From NCBI RefSeq assembly GCF_002788215.1, contig NZ_CP024845.1, positions 558,001-622,000 of the forward strand: DNA of 64,000 nucleotides. The letters are read 5' to 3'. Below are positions 25,209 through 33,700 of the stretch, one piece after another. Both the position numbers and the translations under genes were made by a program. Under the pieces are notes generated by a model that saw only the letters and a program-made list of their open reading frames with translations, had not been told where the DNA came from and ran no database searches. This DNA is from Halohasta litchfieldiae (lineage in GTDB: Archaea; Halobacteriota; Halobacteria; Halobacteriales; Haloferacaceae). Numbering within the stretch: the stretch's first letter is position 1; each line of letters opens with the position of its first letter.

Positions 25209-27350
25209 ATGTCCGACGAACGAAAGCTATCCAGACGAGCGAGCCTCCGAGGAATCGTAGCGACCGGCGCAATCATCAGCGGTACCAGCCTCAGTGCCGG
25301 GACGGTCAGCGCGAGCGAAAAAAAGGTCGACAGCATCAAAGAAATCGATTTCAAGGACTGTCATTCGATGGCCGTACACCTCAAAGACGGCCATGAAACG
25401 GTCCCAATCACGATTAGGGCCTACAACGACGACAGCGAGCGAATCGAAAACATCCAGCAGACGATCAAGAAAAAAGAGCTGCTGCCGTACGAATTGTGGA
25501 AGGAGATCCACGACGGCAACGACCACGAGGACGATCTCGACGATTACGACGACCACGACGACAAAAAGAAAGACGACGACCACGACGAGAAGTGTCTCTG
25601 CGGTGAGCACGATGATGACGACCACAAAAAGAAAGGCGACCACGACCGCAAATACGTCTGGACGTTCGACATCTACCAGTTCTACGACCACGCTATCGAC
25701 GCCGACGACAAGATCCTCTCGGTAAAAGTCGGCGACAAGCGGATCAAAAACACCAACGACTGCGCCAAGAAATACTCCAACGACTACGACAAGAAGGGCG
25801 ATATCGACACCGACGACATCGGCCTCGTGGCGATCTGTGTCAATAGCGACACCAACACCGCACGCTACCGCGTCGACAACTGGAACAAAAAGGCGGTCAC
25901 GGTCCAGTACGACGTCTACAACACCGACCGTGGCGGCGAGATGATGGTCGAACCCAAGAGCACGACCTACTTCGATGTCGAGGCGAGTGGCTCGGGTGGC
26001 GAAGCGACCGTCCGACTGTTCTACGAGGGCGAGGAGATCGACGTCAAAGCCAGCAACACCGAGCGCGACTGCCTCGCCGAGAACGATGTCGCGTTTAGCG
26101 TGAACGATATCGACTTCTCGAAACGGAAAATCGAGTTCTATCTCCACGACGGAACCGACTTCGACCGGACGTTCAACTACTACAACTATGAGACTGGAGC
26201 CGCGGGGACGATCACGGTTCACGACGACCCTGCCAGTGCCGAAACGTTCTGGGTGGACGCACCGCGCTGCAAGGCATCGGTCACACTGTTCTACCAGGGC
26301 CACGTTGTCGGCAAGGCCAAAAACGACAGTGATCTCGACGGGCCAGTAGTCAACAAAACCCAACAGGAGAGCTACGAGACGATCCAAGAGGCGGTCGACG
26401 ACGCCAACGAGGGCGATACGATCATCGTCTGCGAGGACCAGGAACCCGACGGGACGGTTGTGGTCGACGTAGAGAACCTCACGATAGAAGGGTTCGAAAA
26501 ACCGGTTGTCGAGGTGAACGCCAGTTCTGCATTCAGCATTGAGGCCGACGGCGTAACAGTTGACGGCCTCGAAATACGAAATCCGGCAAGTGGGATCTCG
26601 GCTACCCCGGGCGACTTCAGTGGGGCCGTCGGGATAACTGTCAGTGCCGGAAGTGAGGACGCGTGTATACAAAACAATGTGATCACCGAGATTGGAACAG
26701 AGAACGACGACGCGAACGCAATCGGAGTTCTGGCGAATGACGGCACCAGCGGGATCAAGATCAAGAACAACAAAATCACCAACCTCGAAGGGACTGACGA
26801 AGACCAAGGTGCTGTGCAAGCGATCCTGATCGACGAATCGGGCACACCGATCACCGACGTGAAGGTCAAAGACAATACGATCAGCGACCTGCTCGACACG
26901 CGCTCGACAGTTGCTGTCCGATTCAATGGCGACGTTTCCGGTGACATTACTGACAACGACATCAGCGATCTGAACACCGAAGGAACGATTCCCGGTTCAG
27001 GTGGCGATCCCGGTGGCTTCACGCAGGTTATTTCGCTGGCTCGAGGCGGCGCTAGTACTAACGGTCCTTCGAATGTCACCATCGAAGACAACTCCATTTC
27101 TGACATCGAGACGACGACTCCGGACAACTTCTTTGCACCGACCCATATCATCGTCGGAGCAGATGCGGACGCAGCGACGATTACCATCGAATCGAACGAC
27201 TTCTCCGGAGACAGTACTGACGACGACGAATTCTACGTCATCGACGAGACTGGCGATCTCGATCTGAATACTGTGCTGGATGACAACAGCTTCAATCCGC
27301 CCGGAGATGTCACTTCGTTCAACGGTGGCGCAATCGTGAGAGACGACTAG
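25209..27350 (+). CDS. Tat-exported beta-helix surface protein with an Asp/His/Lys-rich tract, 713 aa
   Basis: Not a named family. The N-terminus (LSRRASLRGIVATGAIISG) is a Tat signal, cleaved probably near VSA-SEKK. Residues about 101-148 form a low-complexity tract of Asp, His and Lys around a CLCGEH motif, a plausible metal-binding region. Two similar beta-sandwich-like segments follow, each ending in related sequence (ATVRLFYEGEEID and ASVTLFYQGHVVG). From residue about 390 a right-handed beta-helix begins with ETIQEAVDDANEGDTIIV (NosD/pectate-lyase-like opening) and many N-N-x-I turns. There is no C-terminal sorting signal or catalytic motif that I can identify. It has high lysine for a haloarchaeon. 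Start at 25209 places the twin arginines at residues 9-10. Confidence 0.75.
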   Translation: MSDERKLSRRASLRGIVATGAIISGTSLSAGTVSASEKKVDSIKEIDFKDCHSMAVHLKDGHETVPITIRAYNDDSERIENIQQTIKKKELLPYELWKEIHDGNDHEDDLDDYDDHDDKKKDDDHDEKCLCGEHDDDDHKKKGDHDRKYVWTFDIYQFYDHAIDADDKILSVKVGDKRIKNTNDCAKKYSNDYDKKGDIDTDDIGLVAICVNSDTNTARYRVDNWNKKAVTVQYDVYNTDRGGEMMVEPKSTTYFDVEASGSGGEATVRLFYEGEEIDVKASNTERDCLAENDVAFSVNDIDFSKRKIEFYLHDGTDFDRTFNYYNYETGAAGTITVHDDPASAETFWVDAPRCKASVTLFYQGHVVGKAKNDSDLDGPVVNKTQQESYETIQEAVDDANEGDTIIVCEDQEPDGTVVVDVENLTIEGFEKPVVEVNASSAFSIEADGVTVDGLEIRNPASGISATPGDFSGAVGITVSAGSEDACIQNNVITEIGTENDDANAIGVLANDGTSGIKIKNNKITNLEGTDEDQGAVQAILIDESGTPITDVKVKDNTISDLLDTRSTVAVRFNGDVSGDITDNDISDLNTEGTIPGSGGDPGGFTQVISLARGGASTNGPSNVTIEDNSISDIETTTPDNFFAPTHIIVGADADAATITIESNDFSGDSTDDDEFYVIDETGDLDLNTVLDDNSFNPPGDVTSFNGGAIVRDD

Positions 27351-27370
27351 ACGAGAATTCACGAACTCCC

Positions 27371-27417
27371 GACACCACACGATACCGATGGTGTCACTCC
27401 CTCCGGGTTTCTTTTGA
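27371..27417 (+). terminator. Hairpin plus T-rich terminator after the beta-helix gene
   Basis: GACACCA (27371-27377) and TGGTGTC (27389-27395) pair perfectly with an 11-nt loop. The T-rich GGGTTTCTTTTG follows at 27406-27417. It sits 21 bp after the stop codon. Confidence 0.65.
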
Positions 27418-27513
27418 TGGCAGAGATCACAAACGACTCGTGTCGAACTCAGTGCAGTAGCGGAGGGATCACGGCATCCCGCTGACTGTGTCTGGATGTG
27501 TTCTATCTATTGA

Positions 27514-28085
27514 TGTATTATTAGTTACCTCCGCAACACATCCTTCGAAAGACGAACGCTCACGCCCGACGAGGATATCATCGCCTTCCTCTACGCGGAT
27601 ACGCTGGGTAGCATCAGCCGAATTGCTCAGCTCTCCGATGTGGGGTATGCTACTGTCGACACGACCATCCGCAGGTCGAAGCCGCTTGTGATCGCGGTTT
27701 CGACCTTGTCTGGACACGTATCCAAGAAGATGGTGACAGTCCTCCCCAGATCGACGAAACGGGCCAGCAACGTTCTGGCTTCAAGCGACAGACGCCGACG
27801 CGAGACGGTCTGTTCGACGGCTCGGGCGAACCGGGGAGATCACGCTGGAAACGTACAGCAGGCGAGACAGTGATACTCGTTGGACGTGTCGAGAGACACT
27901 CCGCGTGATTCGTGGAGCGTGATGCACAACCTGACGAACTGGGACGGACGCTTGATGAGGTAGAGATCCTCTCAGGGATGATTGATGAACGGTGGTCTGG
28001 CGGGGAGCGCGGCTACGCGCCACCCGTTTATCACACCGAAAAGGTCGTTCCACACTCCGAAGACATCGAAGCGAAAAGTCGAACT
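27514..28085 (+). pseudogene. Decayed DDE-type transposase remnant
   Basis: Three consecutive pieces read as one protein only if frameshifts and a stop are ignored. 27514-27700 encodes TLTPDEDIIAFLYADTLGS and an HTH-like SRIAQLSDVGYATVDTTIRR. A frame change near 27700 then gives VWTRIQEDGD, QIDETGQQRSGFKRQTP and EPGRSRWKR up to a TGA at 27906. Beyond it, in frame, is ERDAQPDELGRTLDE, MIDERWSGGERGY and VVPHSED. The order (HTH, then 'DE' motif, then later acidic motif) resembles haloarchaeal IS1595/ISXO2-like transposases, but the family is uncertain and I see no clear terminal repeats. Non-functional. Confidence 0.55.
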
Positions 28086-28092
28086 CCGTCGA

Positions 28093-29019
28093 CTATCGGT
28101 GACTCAGGCGAGCCCCGACAACCAGTGCAAACATCGCCACAACCGTTCCGACGATGCCGAAGCCGGGGGCTTCGTCGGCTGTCGCAGAGCCATCGTCTCC
28201 GTCCGTCTCGTTCGCATCAGTGCCGTTGCCTGCTGTCGTTTCGTTCGTGTCGACACCTGTTGCAGTCTCGTTTTCGGCTGGATTGTCCGAGGCGAGCTGC
28301 AACACGACGACGACCTGTCCGTGTGATTCTGATTCGCGGTAGGTCCAGCCGCCGCCGGTCTCCTCGTAGGAGGTTGCAGCCTCGAGTGGATCGATATCCG
28401 TCTCCCACGTACTGGTTTTTTCGATGTAGCCGACAACTTCGATCCGATCCGCGTGGTCGCCGTCGACATTGGCTTCGCCGTACGAGATCTCCGCGTCGAC
28501 GGCCGGGCCGTGGAACTCGATACAGTGGCTATCCATGTAGCCATCACCTTGGCCGATGTCGTCGGCAGTGCCGAACTGATCGGAGTCGAGCGGTCGGTCG
28601 TAGTGGTCGGTGAGCGGATACTCGACGGTCATCGGATCGGCACCGCTGTGCCACTCCAGAGTCTCGCCGGTCGGAATCGTGACGGTCGTGTTCGGAACTG
28701 TCTCGCCAACGATTGGCTCGCCCGCCTCGTTGAGCAGGACCGTGCAGATCTTTCCCGATCCATCGCCGAGATACGGATCACGATACTCGTCGCGGGGGTT
28801 GACGTAGCTCACCCAGCGGCCGTCGCTGGCCTCCGCCTCGAAATACTCGTCGCCGGGCTCGGGCGCCGGCTGACTGTATGCTGCTTCGGTTACTGAACTA
28901 TTGGCTTCCTGCGCAGCGACGGCTGCAGGAGTACTGATACTGCCGATGAGACAGACACACAACAGAACGGTGAGAACGATCCGGCTGCGGTGCAAGCCTC
29001 GTGAGTGTTGCTGTGACAT
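28093..29019 (-). CDS. Secreted PGF-CTERM surface protein, 308 aa
   Basis: Exported protein of unknown function, probably anchored by archaeosortase A processing. There is a Sec-type signal (IVLTVLLCVCLIGSISTPAAVAAQE) at residues about 14-38, then an acidic ectodomain with a conserved-looking YFEAEASDGRWVSYVNPRDEYR opening. A Thr/Asn/Glu-rich, likely glycosylated linker follows (NETATGVDTNETTAG). The C-terminal tripartite signal PGFGIVGTVVAMFALVVG plus Arg is the PGF-CTERM tail. Start set at the ATG at 29019, giving a proper signal peptide. It lies between the transposase remnant and a sulfatase-fold gene. Confidence 0.78.
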   Translation of the reverse strand: MSQQHSRGLHRSRIVLTVLLCVCLIGSISTPAAVAAQEANSSVTEAAYSQPAPEPGDEYFEAEASDGRWVSYVNPRDEYRDPYLGDGSGKICTVLLNEAGEPIVGETVPNTTVTIPTGETLEWHSGADPMTVEYPLTDHYDRPLDSDQFGTADDIGQGDGYMDSHCIEFHGPAVDAEISYGEANVDGDHADRIEVVGYIEKTSTWETDIDPLEAATSYEETGGGWTYRESESHGQVVVVLQLASDNPAENETATGVDTNETTAGNGTDANETDGDDGSATADEAPGFGIVGTVVAMFALVVGARLSHR

Positions 29020-29274
29020 TGTTGTCGTTCGTAGTGTCACTCGACGTACGCCGACACAGCAGTGAGGAAGGTCGACGGTGAATCGAGAGTGACAATCCCA
29101 CTGCTGGCTACACCGGTCGATCATTTAGGTATACTCTGGATAACCGACACAATAGCTGGCTCACCTGTCGCAGCGTCCGATACTCGCGGCAGTAAACAGT
29201 GTCTACCCTAGCGTAGCCGCCTCCTACCACTCGTATGCGGTCGAAAACTGTACCAACACGACTGGCAACTCGGG

Positions 29275-30786
29275 TTAGAGATAGCCCAAATCAGCAAGCC
29301 GCTGTTCGGTCGACGCACTCATCGCCACGCTGGTCTGGGTCGTGTGATCTCGTTCGACAGTCCCCAGCCAGTCATCGAGTTTGGTGTCGAGTCGAGCGAC
29401 AAGCGCCGGTCGCTGGTCGACCCGGTTCTGTCGTTCACTGCTCGCGGCAGGATACAGCCATTGACTGCCATCCGACCCCCTGATGTAGGTCGCTTGGTTG
29501 GTTCGAACCGAACGAAGTGACCGGTCGAAGGCTTTCACGCGGTCAGGGAGCTCGCCGAACCGGGCTTCCAGCGAGTCGACGGATGGCTGGGGCTGAACGT
29601 GTTCGGCGTAGACGGCTTCACGAGGAGGCGTGGTCGACTGCGGGTGAAACGATTGGCCCTGCAGTTGCGTGAGGAGTTCAGGGGCCGAAATCCCGGTTTC
29701 GTCCAGCAGGGTCGGAACCAGATCCAGCAGTTGGACGAGCGACTCCTGTTGGCCACCACCTGAAAACGCCCCGCCGGAGATAACCAGCGGCACGTGGACG
29801 ACCGTCTCGTGGAGGTTGTACTGGTGACCAAAAAAGCCGTACTCGCCGATGTTTTCGCCATGGTCACCAAGCACGACGAAAATCGTGTTCTCCCACTCAC
29901 CGGCAGCCTGTAGCGACTCCCGGAGTCGACCGATCTGGGCGTCGACGTAGGCGAGTTCCCCCTGATACAGCCCGCGGAGCAGTTCACACTCTCGATCTGT
30001 GAGTTCGTAGTCGCCAACATCGAAGGCCCGAGGATCCTGTCGAAGCTGGATTGCCTCCTCAACCGCCGATGACGAGAGGAACTGTTCAGCGTACTCTCGG
30101 GGTGGATCGTACTCGATGTGGGGTTCGATGTAGTTACAGAACAGAAAAAACGGCTGGTCGTCCCCGTTTGTTTTTCGCCTAGTGAGCCAGGTGTCGACCC
30201 AATCGGTCGTCCGGGCGGCACCGTCGTCGTCACAGAGATATCGTTCGTAGGCAACGTTGGCGAGTGTGATCGCTGGATTGCCCGCCAGTAGCTGCTCTCT
30301 AAGTGACGTTAGTCGCTCACTAACACCGCTAGCACGGACGACCGCACCGGTGTCGACCTCGCTTTGGATGTACTGCCAGCCCTTCCGAAACTGATCGAAG
30401 CCGCGGTCGAAGCCGAACTCGCCGGTGATCCAGCAGTTGTTCGAGACGCCGACCGTCTCGTAGCCAGCCGACTGGAAGGCTTCCGGCAGTGTTTCGTGGT
30501 CGGCATCGAGATAGGTGTGGCCGCCGTGGGCACCGTGGGCGGCGGTATACTGGCCGGTGAACAGTGAGGCGTGTGCAGGGAGTGTCCACGGAGCACTCGT
30601 GTAGGCGTGAGTGAACTCGGTTCCGGAGCCTGCCAGCGACGCCAGCGTCGGGGTAATAGCGGACGTTGCGGGCACCGTTTCTCTGGCGCGGGCCGTATCC
30701 ATGACGACGAGAACAATGTTTGGCGCGTCCCCGTCGCCGAGATCATGGGGTTCAGATGTATCGTCCGAGTGGCTGTCGGGAGACAT
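29275..30786 (-). CDS. Sulfatase-superfamily enzyme without cysteine nucleophile, 503 aa
   Basis: Alkaline-phosphatase-superfamily hydrolase or phospho-/sulfotransferase. Metal-binding motifs are clear: NIVLVVMDTARA at the N-terminus, and FVVLGDHGENIGEYGFFGHQ towards the middle. The nucleophile region reads SAPWTLPAHASLFTGQY, with Thr where formylglycine sulfatases have Cys or Ser; this is closer to phosphoglycerol-transferase/phosphodiesterase branches than to true sulfatases. No signal peptide or membrane helix, so it is probably cytoplasmic. Many haloarchaea carry this type near surface-glycan genes, and a surface-protein gene lies next to it. Substrate unknown. Confidence 0.82.
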   Translation of the reverse strand: MSPDSHSDDTSEPHDLGDGDAPNIVLVVMDTARARETVPATSAITPTLASLAGSGTEFTHAYTSAPWTLPAHASLFTGQYTAAHGAHGGHTYLDADHETLPEAFQSAGYETVGVSNNCWITGEFGFDRGFDQFRKGWQYIQSEVDTGAVVRASGVSERLTSLREQLLAGNPAITLANVAYERYLCDDDGAARTTDWVDTWLTRRKTNGDDQPFFLFCNYIEPHIEYDPPREYAEQFLSSSAVEEAIQLRQDPRAFDVGDYELTDRECELLRGLYQGELAYVDAQIGRLRESLQAAGEWENTIFVVLGDHGENIGEYGFFGHQYNLHETVVHVPLVISGGAFSGGGQQESLVQLLDLVPTLLDETGISAPELLTQLQGQSFHPQSTTPPREAVYAEHVQPQPSVDSLEARFGELPDRVKAFDRSLRSVRTNQATYIRGSDGSQWLYPAASSERQNRVDQRPALVARLDTKLDDWLGTVERDHTTQTSVAMSASTEQRLADLGYL

Positions 30787-30923
30787 GTTGATTCTACTAC
30801 GCCAACTCGCGGGAAGGCAGTAGTTGCCGAACGCTTGCGGTATGTTCTTGATACAGTCCTGTTGTCACTCTCCCCCGGTCTCTCACAATCAGTATTTACC
30901 GAGAGCGAACAGACAGTCCTGTA

Positions 30924-31766
30924 ATGCGTGCGTTTCGTCTTGCCTACGATGGTCGCCCTTTTTATGGCTTTCAGCGACAGCCCGACGTTCCAACCGTCGA
31001 GGACACGCTGTTCGACGCTCTTCGGTCACTGTCGGTGCTGTCGACTGACGCCAGTCGACCAGTGGGGTATGCGGCGGCGGGCCGAACTGACACCGGGGTG
31101 TCGGCAGTCGCCCAGACGGTCGCGTTTGACGCCCCGGAATGGCTCAAGCCACGCGTGCTCAACAGCGAACTCCCCGGCACGATCCGGGCGTGGGCCAGCG
31201 CCGATGTCGACGACGACTTTCATGCGACTCACCACGCGGTCCGCCGGGAATACAGCTACCGGCTATATGCGCCACAGCATGAGGCCCAAAGTTTTGACGG
31301 TCGACCGCCAGTCGACGCGGATCGGGCAGCAGCCGCGCTTACGGCACTCTGTGGCAGCCACGATTTCCACAACCTGACCCCGGACGACGAGGGGACCCGA
31401 CGCGGGCTCTCGGGCTGGGTCGACCGCGATGGCGAGTTTTTGCTCATCGAGTTCGCGGCTGGTGGCTTCGCCCGCGAACTCGTCCGTCGACTCGTCTCGG
31501 TGATTCGACTCGTGGGAACTGGCCACCGAGATGTTGCATGGATCGAGAATCTCCTCGGCCCCGAGCCAGTCGAACAGCGTCCACCTGCGGCGCCACCCGA
31601 GCCACTGTTGCTTTCGGATGTTCGGTATCCGGGCGTCGACTTCGAGCGAGACCCGGAAGCCGCCGAGAGTGGGGCCGTCGCCTTCGGCGAGCGGGCCATT
31701 GAATCGCAGGCCCGGTCACGTGTCTCGCGGGCAGTCGTCGACCGACTCCGCGGTGGCGACCAGTAA
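30924..31766 (+). CDS. truA: tRNA pseudouridine synthase A, 280 aa
   Basis: Isomerises uridines in the tRNA anticodon stem-loop (positions 38-40). The start MRAFRLAYDGRPFYGFQRQP is typical, and the catalytic Asp (D56) sits in AAGRTDTGVSA. Other motifs include VRREYSYRLYAPQ and the FLLIEFAAGGFARELVRRLV segment that lines the active site. Length matches the archaeal TruA. It is divergent from the sulfatase-fold gene, with a 137-bp gap. Confidence 0.95.
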   Translation: MRAFRLAYDGRPFYGFQRQPDVPTVEDTLFDALRSLSVLSTDASRPVGYAAAGRTDTGVSAVAQTVAFDAPEWLKPRVLNSELPGTIRAWASADVDDDFHATHHAVRREYSYRLYAPQHEAQSFDGRPPVDADRAAAALTALCGSHDFHNLTPDDEGTRRGLSGWVDRDGEFLLIEFAAGGFARELVRRLVSVIRLVGTGHRDVAWIENLLGPEPVEQRPPAAPPEPLLLSDVRYPGVDFERDPEAAESGAVAFGERAIESQARSRVSRAVVDRLRGGDQ

Positions 31767-31801
31767 CAAGATTTACACGCGCTCTCGGCCTTCGGTCGGC
31801 C

Positions 31802-33601
31802 ATGAGTACGGTTCCCGAACGATCTGAGCTGGCCGAACAACACAAATGGGCACTCGAAAGCATCTTCGAGTCCGACGAGGCGTGGCGCGAACAGTTCGAG
31901 ACGGTTTCGGATCGCGTCGACGAACTCACTGCCTACGAGGGCCGAGTCACCGAAAGCCCGGAAACGCTGCTCGAACTGCTTGAACTCCGGGAAGAGATTA
32001 TGCGAGAGGTCTCCCAGCTCGCAGTGTATGCCAACCTTCGAGCCAGTGAAGACACCAGAAATCAGGAGTATCAGGCACTCTCAGGGAAGGCCCAAGCACT
32101 CTCCTCGGAGGCCTCAAGCGCGACTTCCTACATCGAGCCAGAACTGCAGGAACTGACAGAGGCTGATATCGAGGAATTTGTCGACAGCGAGCCGGAACTC
32201 GCCAACTACGACCAGTTTTTCGACGATGTCCTGCGAGCGAAACCACACACTCGCTCAGCAGAGGTCGAAGAACTGCTGGCCGAACTGGGTGAAGTCACCA
32301 GTTCGCCCAGCGAAATCTACTCCATGTTGGCGGATGCGGATATGACGTTCCCGACCGTCGAAGACCCCGACGGCGATGAGATCGAGATTAGCCAAGGGAA
32401 CTTTACGAAGCTCCTGAAACACGAGGACAGAGCGTTCCGGAAGCTGGTCCACGAGGAGTATTACGACGAGTGGGAAGGCGTGCGAAATACGGTCGGCACC
32501 TCGCTTAAAAAGCAGGTCCGAAAGGACGTCAAAGTCGCCCGGGCCCGTCACTACGAGACGGCCCGCGAGGCCGCCCTTGACGGCCCGAACGTCCCGGTCG
32601 AAGTGTATGACACCCTCGTCGACACCGTTCGGGACAATCTCCCCAAACTTCACCGCCACGCTGAGCTTAAACAGGAGTCTCTCGGCGTCGACGAACTCCA
32701 GCCGTGGGATCTGTACATGTCGCTCACTGGTGAGGAGGGACCGGATATCGAGTACGAACAGGCCAAATCCTGGATCATCGAGGCGGTCGCACCGTTAGGC
32801 GAGGCCTATCAAAAGCGGATGGCCGAAGGACTGGAGAGCCGATGGGTCGACGTCTACGAAAATCGCGGCAAGCGGTCGGGGGCCTTTTCGTCGGGAACCT
32901 ACGACACCCAACCGTTCATCCTGATGAACTATCAGGACGACATCTCGTCGATGTACACACTGGCCCACGAGCTGGGTCACTCGATGCATTCGGAGCTGTC
33001 GGCCGAGGCCCAGCCATGGCACGATGCAGGCTACGAAATCTTCGTCGCCGAGGTCGCGTCGACGGTTAATGAGACGCTCCTGACCCACCATCTGCTGGAG
33101 ACCGTCGACGACGACGAACTCCGCCTGCACGTGCTCGATGAGTATCTCGAACGGTTCCGGTCGACGCTGTTCCGCCAGACGATGTTCGCGGAGTTCGAAC
33201 AGCAAATTCACGAACACGCCGAGGCCGACCAGCCGCTGACACCCGACGTGTTCGACGAGCTGTACGGCGATCTCAAATCGAGCTACTACGAGCCGGCGTC
33301 AGTCGACGACCACATTCAGCGGGAGTGGCAGCGGATTCCCCACTTCTATTACAACTTCTACGTCTACCAGTATGCGACCGGGATTTCGGCGGCGGTCGCG
33401 ATTGTCGAGGGAATTCGGCAGGACGGCGAGGCTGGCGAGGAATCTGCGGCGGCCTACCGCGAGATGCTGCGTGCCGGTGGGAGCGTCTACCCCATCGAGG
33501 CGCTCGAACTCGCAGGCATCGATATGACGACCCCCGACCCAATCGAGTCGGCGCTCTCGGTGTACGGCGACTATCTCGACCGGGTTGCGGCATTGTTGTA
33601 G
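31802..33601 (+). CDS. pepF: M3-family oligoendopeptidase F, 599 aa
   Basis: Cytosolic zinc metallopeptidase that cleaves short peptides. The zinc motif LAHELGHSMHS (HExxH) lies at about residue 385, with the third ligand Glu in FVAEVASTVNE about 30 residues later, and the C-terminal HFYYNFYVYQYATG is characteristic of PepF. Long helical N-terminal domain, complete length. It follows truA by 35 bp with a weak AT-rich element (GATTTACA) in between, so it may have its own promoter. Confidence 0.95.
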   Translation: MSTVPERSELAEQHKWALESIFESDEAWREQFETVSDRVDELTAYEGRVTESPETLLELLELREEIMREVSQLAVYANLRASEDTRNQEYQALSGKAQALSSEASSATSYIEPELQELTEADIEEFVDSEPELANYDQFFDDVLRAKPHTRSAEVEELLAELGEVTSSPSEIYSMLADADMTFPTVEDPDGDEIEISQGNFTKLLKHEDRAFRKLVHEEYYDEWEGVRNTVGTSLKKQVRKDVKVARARHYETAREAALDGPNVPVEVYDTLVDTVRDNLPKLHRHAELKQESLGVDELQPWDLYMSLTGEEGPDIEYEQAKSWIIEAVAPLGEAYQKRMAEGLESRWVDVYENRGKRSGAFSSGTYDTQPFILMNYQDDISSMYTLAHELGHSMHSELSAEAQPWHDAGYEIFVAEVASTVNETLLTHHLLETVDDDELRLHVLDEYLERFRSTLFRQTMFAEFEQQIHEHAEADQPLTPDVFDELYGDLKSSYYEPASVDDHIQREWQRIPHFYYNFYVYQYATGISAAVAIVEGIRQDGEAGEESAAAYREMLRAGGSVYPIEALELAGIDMTTPDPIESALSVYGDYLDRVAALL

Positions 33602-33700
33602 TCAGAGGAGTCGACGACTGTCGTTGGTTACGGGACGTCGGCCCAACAGTTGCCCGAGACCAAAGGCCCATTTACGTCCGGTTCCAACCACTGACAACAA

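Noticed and set aside
25227-26819. Minus-strand frame rich in Val and Asp, resembling a membrane or repeat protein
   Set aside because: Antisense of the Asp/His/Lys-rich secreted protein; its hydrophobic look comes from complementing GAC/AAG codons.
27469-27717. Minus-strand frame of 82 codons
   Set aside because: Antisense of the transposase remnant, whose plus-strand reading makes better sense.
28093-28613. Plus-strand extension of the transposase frame beyond 28085
   Set aside because: The reading continues only because it is antisense to the PGF-CTERM protein gene; the translation is Arg/Pro-rich noise.
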